Shown here piece by piece: positions 9,409 through 19,244 of a stretch of DNA of 64,000 nucleotides (within the stretch, counting starts at the first letter, position 1; every line of letters starts with the position of its first letter). The translations under genes were made by a program, and so were the position numbers. The notes beneath the pieces are model-generated. The model did not search any database. It was not told the origin of the DNA and saw only the letters and a program-made list of their open reading frames with translations. The stretch comes from Gaertneriomyces semiglobifer. Its lineage: Eukaryota; Chytridiomycota; Chytridiomycetes; Spizellomycetales; Spizellomycetaceae. The DNA lies in contig JAHLKF010000003.1 of the NCBI GenBank assembly GCA_025558075.1, positions 1,054,001 through 1,118,000 on the forward strand. The letters are read 5' to 3'.

Positions 9409-10758
9409 CTAAGAGAGCACATTCATCCTAAAAAGACTTTCCTTTCGCACGCCCGTCCGCTCTTCCGCTACCACCTTTAACCACGTCCAAACGCACTCGT
9501 CGTCCTCCCACCAAACCGTATCTGTATCCCCGCTTTCCCTTGCAACTTCTGACCAAACCTTGATTGCCCACGATCCTGGCAACGTCCACCATTTCCGCAC
9601 CATGTCAGTTTTGATGCTATTTCGGGCCATCATGTCCTCATCTCCAAACGGCGTATCCGCCGCTGCCGAATCCAATAATTCCCAGTGGATGATGGCGTCA
9701 ATTGCTTGGCGCATGTCGCGATAGATAAACAGAATTGTCTGCGCAAACTCTTCTGATGAACTTAAGGCCTCAATCATCATAAGTGGAGTGCGGTATGGTC
9801 GACATTGGTTCAGAAAAACGTCGTACAAGGAATAAGGGTCGACCAGATGCTTTATGAGTTTGTTGGTAAGATCCTCATGGTGTACGTCGGACATATAGGT
9901 TGCGACGTGTTGAAAGATCTGCTTGGTGATCGATGGATAGATGCAATACGCAGAGATTGTGCGTCTGCCTGTCAGTATATAAGAAAGGAGCGATGAGGTA
10001 CAGAAAAAGGAGTGGATGGTGCAACCAAAGAGGGTAGGTGGGCCGTGTTGGGTCATGCAGAGAGTGTATTCGGTGTCCCACACGTTTGGATCGGTTCCAC
10101 CGGTTGCCTGGTTCTTTGGTCGGGGAAAGGCATGCCCGTTGCAGCATCTGAGCCCAGTATGGTTGTGAATGGACTTGCCATCATCTTGATGCCGAGAGAG
10201 TAAGACGGACGGAGCTTGATGAGCATTCCCAAAGCGCGCGCGGCGGGCAATAAGGACTCTATTTCTCCATTCACGGCGATTGATGCTGCTACAGTTTCTC
10301 CCACCATAGAACATGTACATTAGGTTCCCATCGCGATCATGAGCGATGTCAGCGCACACCAGGAGGTGCCATCGTGCTGCTACCTTCGCGAGAGGCTCAT
10401 CATGTGAGTCCGTTGCTTCGACATCGTCAGTTTCCTGTGTAGGTTGAGTTTTTTTATAAGAATCATCCGAAAAACAAATTTCTATTGCTGGAAACACGTC
10501 CAGCTGTACGCTTCTCCAGTATTTGGATATTGCAGACAATCGTCGTGCTTCGGACGGGCCTAGAGAGGCGAGAATCTTAGAGAGCGTAATGTAGTTCTCA
10601 AATACGCTATGAGCATTGGCCATTGCGGTGTCCGTCAATGGTGCAGTGATGAGTAGCTGTCGTTTGAAGTAAGAGGGGCCGAGCAGGTACAGTCGAACCA
10701 GTAATGCATACAGTTGGCGTAGAAATTGAAGCAAAACGGGAAATAACGAAGACGACAT
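9409..10758 (-). CDS. Uncharacterised protein, 449 aa
   Basis: Single long open frame. It continues upstream to 10950, but I choose the ATG at 10758 (MSSSLFPVLLQFLRQ). The upstream 64 codons look like 5' UTR, with a serine/threonine/arginine mixture and no hydrophobic core. The protein starts with a hydrophobic stretch (LLQFLRQLYALLVRLYLLGP). It continues with a mixed globular sequence including WRSVQLDVFPAIEICFSDDS, WHLLVCADIAHDRDGNLMYM, FGCTIHSFFCTSSLLSYIL, KIWEL-like helices and a C-terminal WWEDDECVWTWLKVVAEE. I recognise no family. The length, the even codon usage and the head-to-head position to AK6 (304 bp between start codons) support a real gene. Confidence 0.72.
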   Translation of the reverse strand: MSSSLFPVLLQFLRQLYALLVRLYLLGPSYFKRQLLITAPLTDTAMANAHSVFENYITLSKILASLGPSEARRLSAISKYWRSVQLDVFPAIEICFSDDSYKKTQPTQETDDVEATDSHDEPLAKVAARWHLLVCADIAHDRDGNLMYMFYGGRNCSSINRREWRNRVLIARRARFGNAHQAPSVLLSRHQDDGKSIHNHTGLRCCNGHAFPRPKNQATGGTDPNVWDTEYTLCMTQHGPPTLFGCTIHSFFCTSSLLSYILTGRRTISAYCIYPSITKQIFQHVATYMSDVHHEDLTNKLIKHLVDPYSLYDVFLNQCRPYRTPLMMIEALSSSEEFAQTILFIYRDMRQAIDAIIHWELLDSAAADTPFGDEDMMARNSIKTDMVRKWWTLPGSWAIKVWSEVARESGDTDTVWWEDDECVWTWLKVVAEERTGVRKESLFRMNVLS

Positions 10759-11062
10759 GGCTACATTGGAGGCTTTCACTCTGGCCACGGTTCTGCGCCG
10801 TAAGTACGAGGATGCTGGTTGGTTCGTTCGTTCGTTCTTGGTTTCGCTGTTAGTCGCTTTTCGAAGAACTCGGACAGCTTCACACGACCGTGACGTTTTG
10901 CTATCGATAACGAAACTTAACAAACGTTGTTTTTGGGCAGAATTTCGCACTGGCAGCTAACCGACTTGTCGTCGCCAAAGGTCAACAGAATAGCTACCCC
11001 TCTGCCTGCTCGATACGGCCGACCGCTCATTGAGATATATAGGTAGCTTAAAGCACAACGCA
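10759..11062. promoter_or_regulatory. Divergent promoter region: unknown 449-aa gene / AK6
   Basis: 304 bp separate the two divergent start codons (10758 minus, 11063 plus), so both promoters must lie here or overlap the 5' ends. The sequence shows an ATATATAG just before the AK6 start. No specific factor site was recognised. Confidence 0.45.
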
Positions 11063-11650
11063 ATGGATACGGATCTTTCTGATGGGGAGGCACCCCGGAC
11101 AGCTCCGATGGCCCTTCCACCCCGACGACAACCAAATATCCTTATCACAGGAACACCCGGCACCGGCAAGACGACGACCGCATCCCTGCTCACCGTTGCC
11201 TGCCCATCTCTCACACATGTCGAAGTGGGAGCGCTAGTAAAGAAACAGGAGCTTCACACTGGTTTCGATTCCGAATTTAACAGTTACATCATTAATGAAG
11301 ATGCGGTCATTGATGAGCTCGAGATGGCAATGAGCAGTACAGAGGGTGGTATGGTGGTAGATCATCATGGGAGCGACTTTTTTCCCGAGCGATGGTTTGA
11401 TCTTGTGGTGGTTCTGAGGACAAGGAATGAGATACTGTGGCAGCGGTTGGAGAAGCGGGGCTATGATGTCAAGAAGATTCAAGAGAATATAGAGTGCGAA
11501 ATTATGCAAGTCGTGCTGGAGGAGGCGAGGGAGAGTTATAGACCAGAAATTGTGTGGGAGCTGGAGAGCGAGGGCGTGGAGCAGATGGAAGAGAACGTCC
11601 AGAAGATCGTTGATTGGGTTGAGGATTTTGTTAGCAGACATGAAGCATAA
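11063..11650 (+). CDS. FAP7: Adenylate kinase isoenzyme 6 (Fap7/hCINAP)
   Basis: Single exon, 195 aa from the ATG at 11063 (MDTDLSDGE). A frame-compatible upstream ATG at 11030 is less likely. The Walker A motif GTPGTGKTT lies about residues 30-38. AK6 family signatures follow: VEVGALVKKQELHTGFD, VVDHHGSDFFPERWFD, VVVLRTRNEILWQRLEKRGY, and KIQENIECEIMQVVLEEARESY near the C-terminus. Fap7 is a nuclear/cytoplasmic NTPase that acts with Rps14 in the last steps of 18S rRNA maturation and also has adenylate kinase activity (family knowledge). The length and motifs are complete. Confidence 0.96.
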   Translation: MDTDLSDGEAPRTAPMALPPRRQPNILITGTPGTGKTTTASLLTVACPSLTHVEVGALVKKQELHTGFDSEFNSYIINEDAVIDELEMAMSSTEGGMVVDHHGSDFFPERWFDLVVVLRTRNEILWQRLEKRGYDVKKIQENIECEIMQVVLEEARESYRPEIVWELESEGVEQMEENVQKIVDWVEDFVSRHEA

Positions 11651-12008
11651 CGTGGGTTGCGAGATAGCACCCTAAACGTATGAATAATTTAAAACATCTT
11701 GGGATTGTCAAGCATGGAGCGGTACCAATTCTAATGCTGTAACTGGCGGTGCGTAGCAGTAGTGCATCATTCACCTCCAGTGACATTGCATGTTCGTTCA
11801 CTCCATCAACAGGACGGTAGCATATCAGCTGGCAGCCTGGATGCGGTGATAATCGTTGAGCAAACGTCTTTTGTTTCGGGACATCGTTCAGTCCACCAAA
11901 TGCTGCCTTGAATCAAACGCGATGTGAGCGTGGTTCTTGGAGTGTGTCACCCAGGAAAATAGAACACTTCCACTTTCTCCCGCCCTCACAGTTCACCATC
12001 ATATATAA
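11651..12008. other. Intergenic region upstream of the PPC decarboxylase gene
   Basis: About 360 bp between the AK6 stop and the proposed first ATG of the next gene. An A/T-rich ATATATAAA lies immediately before that ATG (12001-12009). If the true start is further upstream, part of this interval would be exon 1. No separate gene seen. Confidence 0.45.
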
Positions 12009-12816
12009 ATGGTATCTATCTACTGCCATCCTTTGTTTCTTTTCCAGCCTGTTTTTAGCTTTCGCTAACTACTTTCTTTCGCAATGCTTGTTGTAGTCAC
12101 AATTCGCCAATAAATCATCATCCGCGCTGACACTCCGTCCTCGTCGCATACTCGTTGCTGCAACTGGGAGTGTGGCGGCCATTAAGGTCCCGATATTGAT
12201 CAAACGCCTGCGACAAGCGTTCAAGGTGCGTATATCTATTGAGCAACGCAGGGTTTCTTGTGGGCAGAGGCTTACTGGTGTCTACATTACACAGGATGAT
12301 GTGGATATCAAAGTTATTGCCACTACACACGCCCTCCACTTTTTCAAGAGCTCTGAAATAAAACCCGTCGAGACCCTCACTGATGCCGATGAATGGAAGA
12401 CCTGGAAACGAATCACCGATCCCGTATTACACATCGAGCTACGGAACTGGGCCGATCTTATCCTCATTGCACCGTTGGACGCGAATACGCTATCGAAACT
12501 TGCTGTGGGGATGTGTGATAACCTCCTCACATGTGTCGTGAGAGCTTGGGATGTTAGTAAGCCTGTAGTGGTCTGTCCTGCCATGAACACGCATATGTGG
12601 GAGCACCCGGTGACGGAGAAGCAATTGGATGTCTTGAAAGAGTTTGGATATGTTATTATCGAACCAATTTGTAAAACATTGGCTTGTGGCGACAATGGAG
12701 TAGGCGCCATGGAGGAGCCGGAAGTTGTTGCGAAACGAGTAGTGGAGGTTCTGGAGGGCTGGGGATCAGGGAGGGAAGATGAGGAAATTGGGGAAGGTGA
12801 CAACAAAGTGGGTTGA
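12009..12816 (+). CDS. Phosphopantothenoylcysteine decarboxylase (HAL3/PPCDC-type flavoprotein)
   Basis: Model: ATG 12009-12011, intron 12012-12096, exon 12097-12225, intron 12226-12294, exon 12295-12816, giving 217 aa. The last two exons are secure; the one-codon first exon is inferred. The flavoprotein fold begins RRILVAATGSVAAIK. HIELRNWADLILIAPLDANT contains the conserved active-site histidine. CDNLLTCVVRAWD, PAMNTHMWEHP (substrate clamp) and ACGDNGVGAM (the cysteine that reduces the enethiolate intermediate) complete the family set. The enzyme decarboxylates 4'-phosphopantothenoylcysteine in CoA synthesis. It is a short, plant/animal-like single-domain form, without the long N- and C-terminal extensions of yeast Sis2/Cab3. 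Confidence 0.92.
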
Positions 12817-12967
12817 GATGCTCTTCAGCTGGCATGTCGGCAGGCAGTTGTATTTTACATCTGATATATACGGTGGTGGGATTTTTGGTCGTATTAGCTT
12901 TCGTCGCATGTAGTGACACTTCTTACGTCGCGCTTCAGCATTTTACATCGTGAAAGCGACGGTCAGT

Positions 12968-14685
12968 ATGCGGATACTCTGGAAATACAACTGTGCTAGA
13001 ATAGAGTACGAGGTATCTCGCTTCTTCAACGGCTTTGTCTGGTTTGCAGGACCCGCCTTTATTGCAATAGGCTTAGCGTTGATTGCTCTCGTCGGTTATG
13101 CCTTTTTCACCATCAACCTGCCGTACTACTTCCCGAAGGATGCTCCGGAATCCACTACCAACACGATTGCGCGATGGAGCATGGTTATTTGGAGCTGCTA
13201 TCTGTTGTACTGCATAGGCTTTCACTACTATATGTCTGTCACCACGGATCCAGGCACCGGCGCCGTCTCATTAGAATCTGAGCCGCAGCCCAACCATCTG
13301 CCGAATGTAAGAGGATTGCACCCATACCGTACCCGATCTTCCACCTAGAATCTCACACTCGCCGTTGGTAGCAGACCCCAGCAGAAGATGAAGTCACCCT
13401 TCTCGAAATCGTTACCGTGCCGGACCGTCCTCAAGATACGTATGCCACGTCGAGGCTAACTGCAACTACTCGCGATGCGCCTCAAGGTCACACCCGAGTG
13501 TGCAAGAAGTGTCATCTACCTAAGCCCGACCGGACGCATCACTGTAGTGTCTGTAAACGGTAAGGCTTGTCATACTCCTGCGTGAGCCGTGACGTGAATC
13601 GCCACTAATACGAAGTTACCTCTTTTCAGGTGCATATTACGAATGGATCATCATTGTCCCGTAAGTCTGTGGTGCATAGCAGCTTGGCATTGACAGGCAG
13701 AGTCTCACCAGTATATGATACACGAAATGCGTACAGTGGATTCACAATTGGTACAGATCGGCTCTATATGTTTTACTCGTGTGGGCACTAACTTTCCCTC
13801 TGCTTGCAGCGTAGGTTTCAACAATCATCGATACTTCTACCTCTTCCTCGTGTACCTCACGATAGGATGTATCTACTATTTCGCTATTTCTTTCACAATG
13901 TTTCAAGTACTTGTGCTGCAGGAAGCTGAGGTGAGCACACATCGCTAGTACCGGCCTGCGACTATCTATTTATCAAATTGTGCAATCTAAGTTTGACTGG
14001 GCCAATTCTCACGCTCGGTTTGTCTTTGTGTTCTCCTTTTTACTTGCGGGCGGCATAGGCCTTGCTGTCGGTGGAATGACGGTTTGGCAAACGTACTTGA
14101 TCGCTACGGGTAAATAGTGCTGGCCATTCTTCCGTTGAAGGAACGCAACTGCAGGTGATTGGTCATTAATGATCGTTTTGCAGCACAAACTACTATAGAG
14201 TACTACGGGAACAGCGTCGAAAAGACCATCGCTAAACGCCGTGGAGATGTATTCTTCAATGAGGTGTGTTGACTGGGACGTGGGCTGTATAGTTGCAGAC
14301 GTACTGTTTACACCTGACATTTTGGCTGACTTTCCATGGATAGTACGATTTGGGAACATCTCGGAACTTCAAAATCTTCTTCAACATCAGCGGGAGGCGG
14401 TAAGTGAGCTGCATCACCGCGTGCCGTTCATTATCATGTAATAATCAACTTGTTGATGTGTTCCCAGCAAGTGGCCAAGCATATTTTGGCCGGTACCTGT
14501 ACCACCAATGGGTTCGTCATTCTACCTATGCTCCCTACGCTCCGTAACGTCCTCATGCTAACGTTCTTGCATCTTGATCAGGTGATGGCAAAACATACCT
14601 AACTTCCAATCATTTGCTATCGACCACACCGCGTCCGCATTGGATGGACCCAACTGATTACACGCCGCTAGCGATTATCGGATAG
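12968..14685 (+). CDS. DHHC palmitoyltransferase, ZDHHC16-like
   Basis: Ten exons: 12968-13306, 13375-13559, 13630-13660, 13737-13750, 13810-13930, 13992-14109, 14184-14263, 14344-14399, 14468-14511 and 14582-14685. They sum to exactly 363 aa. Two N-terminal membrane segments lead to the DHHC cysteine-rich domain: CKKCHLPKPDRTHHCSVCKR, RMDHHCP, then WIHNCVGFNNHRYF with the catalytic cysteine in the DHHC motif. A further pair of membrane helices follows, with the TTxE-like tail. The end of the protein (GNSVEKTIAKRRGDVFFNEYD, then RNFKIFFNISGRRKWPSIF) matches the C-terminal region of animal ZDHHC16 better than other fungal Pfa proteins. It S-acylates cysteines of membrane-proximal proteins in the endomembrane system. 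Exon 4 is only 14 nt. Confidence 0.92.
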
Positions 14686-15863
14686 TCTTATGAAACAACA
14701 TATGTGCTTAATTTATTGATGCTTGACATCTCCCACATGCATGCTGCTAGTAACCGCCTATGCTCAGTATGATAACGTTGAAAGTCATCCCTTCATCCCA
14801 TTCATTGGTCAAGAAGTAGATTTCGTCGTGTTGGCGCGATCAAGGTGGTCATCCATCCGATGTGGCCTGAGGCAAACAGGGACGGCCACCCGCCGGCACG
14901 GGATGGGAAGCAGCCGATCCCACATAGGGCTTCTTCGTAGAACAGACCCGTACTGAGATGGTGCCATCGGTTGCTGACCCAAGACCGTATCCAAATGAAA
15001 TCCAGGATGCAAAGATCGTTCGGTGTTGTGGACAGTCGGTTTCACCTGCCGAGTAGGACTAACCAACCCTTCGCATCCAGTACGTCGATCCTGCATAGCT
15101 CATTGCCCAGTTTGGAAGTAAGACTCAGTGCTGCCCGTACATTCGTTGCTTGTCTGTATGGGTTTCGAAAGCGGGTAAGCGGATCCAGTTATGATAGACA
15201 ACCTAAACACAGCGGGGCCCTTACGCGAAAGGAACTCGTATGACTGCCTCCTTGGACTTCACATTGAATGAAAGTATGGAAACGGGTGTTTCTGCAGCGA
15301 CATTGCCGAATACCTGGCCGATGGACGTGGAAATGAGATGTCGAAGGAGTGGAGTATGGGGTACCTCGCCCGATGATGTTCTTGAAGTAGATAATGAGTC
15401 AATTATAAGAGTCTAATATCAACGATAGAGCTCAGCTTTACTTACATTCTGATGCGCATGTACATGGATGGCGGTTCGCTAATGGTCATTCTTGTGGTTT
15501 TTGCTGCTTTGGCAGGTGTTGATCTGGGCTGCTTCGCGGGCGGAAGTTCTGCTGGTGGTGAAGCAGCCCGCTTTTTGGAAAGCTCGACACTTGGAGTGGT
15601 CCCCGTTGTGGATGCCATGGTTTGGTTCGTATGTGGGCTGTGGACCTGTGCAGGCTGCCGATTGCAGTTTGCAGCTGCTGTTTGTCGGAATCAGAAAATG
15701 CGCGTGCAGACCTACAAAACTTTGGACAGATCCCACACAGAGGCCAGCTGTTAGATATTCATTATTATCGCCGGACAGTAAAGGCTCTTAGGTGCAAGTT
15801 CCCATGCGATAAAGTCATCATCGCTCGCAAGTGTCTCATCATCGACAGTCATTTAAACTGACA
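14686..15863. other. Gene-poor interval, nothing recognised
   Basis: About 1.18 kb between the DHHC stop and the MEPCE-like start. Several overlapping frames of 60-100 codons occur on both strands, but none has a recognisable motif, protein-like composition or consistent splice pattern. No tRNA or tandem repeat was seen. The proximal part should contain the promoter of the downstream methyltransferase gene. Confidence 0.5.
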
Positions 15864-16979
15864 ATGTCGGAGGCAAATCCAGATCCGGTTGCTCATGGAC
15901 AGGACGGTGAGGAGCAAGTGGCTATGAACAACCCATATCTGGCACATCTAGTCCAACCGCAACGAAATCAAGGCAGGAGGAAAGCCGCAAAGGCATTTTA
16001 CAGAGGGCCGCCGGTCGGGAGCACGTCAAATGAGGTTGAACACGCCAACTACCACCCCAATGCCAGAATGAGGACAGCTGCAATCCCGCAGAAATCAGGC
16101 CGACCGTCCAAAGAAGAAGAAACCCACAGCAAGCGTCCTCGTCCTGCAAATTCTTTGGGCAACTACTCTGGGTACTACACTACCCGTCTAGCCTCACTTC
16201 CACTCGATCCACGTATGGCGATCCTTGCGCAACTCAACGAACACCACTCGTGTTTTACCTCAAAACGAGTACTGGATATTGGCTGCAACACAGGTCATAT
16301 AACGATTGCAGTTGCTCAATTCTTTGATCCGCAATATGTGGAAGGATTGGACATCGATCCAGCGCTGATACGTAAAGCTAGACGAGAAGTAGCAGAACGA
16401 AGCAGTTTGATGGATCCCCGGCTAACAGAATTAAGCGAGAGTCCGACAGCGATGGACACCGATGAAGACCTTTCCTTTACTTATTTTCCGAGATCCGTCC
16501 TTACCATGATCGGTCCCCTACCCATAATCGATCCCATTTCAGAACCTTCTCAGCCACACGCACCTCCACCACGTACGTTCCCACACAACATCCATTTCCG
16601 AACAACCGATTTTCTTGGGGAACCCAATGCCTCGTCACCCAGTCAGATGTTTGATACCATTCTTGCGCTGTCGCTCACGAAGCATATTCACCTTAACCAT
16701 GGCGATCCTGGGCTACGACATTTCTTCAAACGATGTTTCTTGACACTAAAGAAAGGGGGGATGCTGATTCTGGAACCGCAACTGTTTGAGAATTATAAAA
16801 AGCGAAGTGTTGAGTGGACGCCTGATATGTGGTCTCACTATCGGGAGGCGACTATACGGACGGAAGAGAACTTTGTGGACGAGCTTAAGAAAGTTGGGTT
16901 TAAGACTGTGGAGAAGGTTGCGGAGGGTCAGCACGTGGCAAAACGGTTCCGACGAGTGTTTCTGGCTTGTACGAGGTAG
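15864..16979 (+). CDS. Bin3/MEPCE-type RNA 5'-phosphate methyltransferase
   Basis: Single exon, 371 aa. I choose the ATG at 15864 (MSEANPDPVAHG); an in-frame non-ATG extension upstream is unlikely. The first ~100 residues are disordered and basic. The domain begins near residue 100 with NYSGYYTTRL, followed by the SAM-binding motif VLDIGCNTGHITIAVAQFF and VEGLDIDPALIRKA. The Bin3 C-terminal half is clear: FDTILALSLTKHIHLNHGD, GLRHFFKRCFLTLKKGGMLI, LEPQLFENYKKR and FRRVFL. Bin3 enzymes put a methyl group on the gamma-phosphate of pol III RNAs such as 7SK or U6 (family knowledge). A 60-residue insert (residues ~190-250) separates the two halves, as in MEPCE relatives. The gene is convergent with the ferric-reductase gene. 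Confidence 0.92.
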   Translation: MSEANPDPVAHGQDGEEQVAMNNPYLAHLVQPQRNQGRRKAAKAFYRGPPVGSTSNEVEHANYHPNARMRTAAIPQKSGRPSKEEETHSKRPRPANSLGNYSGYYTTRLASLPLDPRMAILAQLNEHHSCFTSKRVLDIGCNTGHITIAVAQFFDPQYVEGLDIDPALIRKARREVAERSSLMDPRLTELSESPTAMDTDEDLSFTYFPRSVLTMIGPLPIIDPISEPSQPHAPPPRTFPHNIHFRTTDFLGEPNASSPSQMFDTILALSLTKHIHLNHGDPGLRHFFKRCFLTLKKGGMLILEPQLFENYKKRSVEWTPDMWSHYREATIRTEENFVDELKKVGFKTVEKVAEGQHVAKRFRRVFLACTR

Positions 16980-17318
16980 CTATGTAGGTATGCGTAGTTT
17001 ACATAGCGGAAGTGCGTTCAAGCGTGGTCGGATGGACAGCAGCGTCACTCTCAAAGGAACGAGAAGGTACAACAATTCGCGTGATATGATTGGAATCCTT
17101 TAATTTATTTTCAAACATACATGTTTGGCACTTTGTTGTTTCCATTTTGAATATACAAGAAGCCCACAACTTCTGGGGTGACAAGTATATACAGCACATC
17201 AGACTCCACTCCGTGAGACCCAAAAAAAATAATATCTACAAATCCAGCAATAAACTAACTTCCGGGGTATCCACACATTGCCACAAATACGAACAGATTT
17301 CCATTCCATTCCGGCTCT
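16980..17318. other. Convergent intergenic region, no gene seen
   Basis: About 340 bp of 3'-flanking sequence shared by the MEPCE-like gene and the ferric-reductase gene. It is A/T-rich (for example around 17100-17260), and no frame or RNA gene was recognised. Confidence 0.6.
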
Positions 17319-19244
17319 TCATCGGCCATATCCCTCCTCCATTAACAAAACTTCGACCCTTCTCATACCCGCGTCCCCTCTCACTCCCCATTCCGGATCA
17401 TCTTCTTCGTCATTCACAGGCCTCCATGCAGGGTCAAATCGCATGCTCGCTAACCGCGCACTCTGAGTTCTGACGCTCCGCATCAAGGACGGCGGACCAC
17501 AGGTGTACACCGATATCTTCGTATCAACGTCCCTACTGGCACTTGCCCCCATTGGTGAGTACCCATTAGGTAGCCTGCCCAGCCATCGCTCAAATATCTC
17601 TCCAACATCCACCCTTCCCATTCGCTCCTTGCCGCCCGTCACTACCAAGTGCCGATCTAACACTTGCGTCGCACGAGGATGTCTTTCGAGATCCCGCCAG
17701 AGACTCGTCATCCCGGCATTTGGTTCTTTAACCGTCCACCAAAAGGTGACAGACTGTGTCACGGGAGAGTCTAGTGCAGCGGTGGCAAGCGCGAGTGCGC
17801 CTGGTAATCCGGAGCCACCAGCAACGAGGAGTAAGTGCGGCGTAGGAAGAAATCCGGGCGGAAGAATCCCGTGTGGGCCGTCGATGTGGATGGGGGTGGG
17901 TGCAGGAAGTCGCGAGAGTGCCAATGTCCATGAATCTTCTCGAGAGGTGGGTTTGATTAGCAAACAAAGACTTGCTTGCTCTCGATGTTGCTGGTGCTGT
18001 TGATGTTGTCCGGGCTGTGATAGTGTAGAATAGGACGCGGTTGGGCCGAGAATAGGAAGTAGTGGTTGCCGTTCCGGATCGCGTGTGGTACATTGAACGA
18101 CGACGGAACTCGATGATGAGATGGGTGCAGATGATGCTACTGTAAACGGGTGCCATTCCCGAGAGGATATAGCTGGGATATTGACAGTGACCCACTGTCC
18201 TGGTGTCACCACAGATGTCCAACCATCAATGTCCAATCGTATGTACCCGTTCGGTTCGATTACAGCCCGTTGTAAAGTGTACGGCTGCCTCTTTTTCACC
18301 CAACGCATCACGGCGTCGGTAACATACAAGGCGATCGCCGGTAAGACATAGTAAAACATAGGCGACGCGTGCACCATGGCCAACACAATAGCGGGGACGA
18401 AGACGAAATGAGCCATGTGGAAAAATGAATAAAATCGTCGGCGGATGTAAGGCATTGAGGTGACGCCGATAAATAAGAAGGCGACAAGGGAAAGCAATCC
18501 CACGGGTCCAAGCCAGCCACGATACGAGTGTATCCGACTTTCCGATGCGCCAATCATGAAAGTAACTCGGAGAAATGAGGTCCAGCCATGACTCTTGGCG
18601 ACGGCATAGACGCCATAGGCGATGAAGTGGACAGTCGCAAAAAGAATTGTGAGACATCCCGATGAGCGATGGAAGGAAAGGGAGGCGTCGTAAGGGATGT
18701 GAAAAAGGTTGGCTAAGAGACTCTGACGGGCGGTCGGGAGTAAAGTCAGGGACAGCTGTATGGCCGTGGAGAAGCCAAATGCGCGATATGTGGCCTGCCA
18801 TGCGCGGACATGAAGCGAAGGGATTGACGACGAGTGTGGGCCAGGTCGCGGATGGCCCGACGCATTGAAATAAGTTCTGTAGACGTACAGCCACTGTAAA
18901 AGTTGATGAACAAAGACCAGTGTCCAAACCAGGGCGAGTGGGTAAGACACTTGACGCCTTGCTCCTCTCCAGCCTAAAGGCAAAGAGAGAGACATCTCAC
19001 GGAACCTCCATTCGTGTCGTCGTCCCCAGCGTGATCGTTGAGCGAGTGCAAGGCAGATGGCAACAATGGCGAGCCATGCATAGAAGCCGACGAGAGAATT
19101 TCGCATGGGTAACTTGGGACATACTTGAGAGAAGCAAAGTGACGATGATGGATGTGAAGAGAAGGCGGCGGGTAGGAGGAGATAAGCCGTTGAGAACAGG
19201 CACACAAAGACTACCGCAATGGGTAGTATCAACGGTAGCTTCAT
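17319..19244 (-). CDS. Ferric reductase / NADPH oxidase-family flavocytochrome
   Basis: Single exon, 641 aa. Several N-terminal membrane helices include a possible signal anchor (LILPIAVVFVCLFSTAYLLL). The ferric-reductase membrane domain carries two heme-ligand pairs, each with 13 residues between histidines: H in FHRSSG paired with H in ATVHF, and H in MAHF paired with H in LAMVHA. The FAD site is REWHPFTVAS, preceded by TPGQWVTVNIP. The NAD(P)H-binding part has LLLVAGGSGLPGALALA and ends with YTCGPPSLMRSVR. The enzyme moves electrons from NADPH across the membrane to reduce extracellular ferric iron or, if NOX-like, oxygen. A His-rich and Ser-rich insert lies between FAD and NAD sites. I favour ferric reductase because no EF-hands or NOX-specific regions are seen. 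Confidence 0.9.
   Translation of the reverse strand: MKLPLILPIAVVFVCLFSTAYLLLPAAFSSHPSSSLCFSQVCPKLPMRNSLVGFYAWLAIVAICLALAQRSRWGRRHEWRFREMSLSLPLGWRGARRQVSYPLALVWTLVFVHQLLQWLYVYRTYFNASGHPRPGPHSSSIPSLHVRAWQATYRAFGFSTAIQLSLTLLPTARQSLLANLFHIPYDASLSFHRSSGCLTILFATVHFIAYGVYAVAKSHGWTSFLRVTFMIGASESRIHSYRGWLGPVGLLSLVAFLFIGVTSMPYIRRRFYSFFHMAHFVFVPAIVLAMVHASPMFYYVLPAIALYVTDAVMRWVKKRQPYTLQRAVIEPNGYIRLDIDGWTSVVTPGQWVTVNIPAISSREWHPFTVASSAPISSSSSVVVQCTTRDPERQPLLPILGPTASYSTLSQPGQHQQHQQHREQASLCLLIKPTSREDSWTLALSRLPAPTPIHIDGPHGILPPGFLPTPHLLLVAGGSGLPGALALATAALDSPVTQSVTFWWTVKEPNAGMTSLWRDLERHPRATQVLDRHLVVTGGKERMGRVDVGEIFERWLGRLPNGYSPMGASASRDVDTKISVYTCGPPSLMRSVRTQSARLASMRFDPAWRPVNDEEDDPEWGVRGDAGMRRVEVLLMEEGYGR

Noticed and set aside
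14723..15861. Several 75-100 codon frames in the 14.7-15.9 kb gap
   Set aside because: Overlapping on both strands with random-looking composition and no splice pattern; typical of non-coding DNA in a moderate-GC genome.
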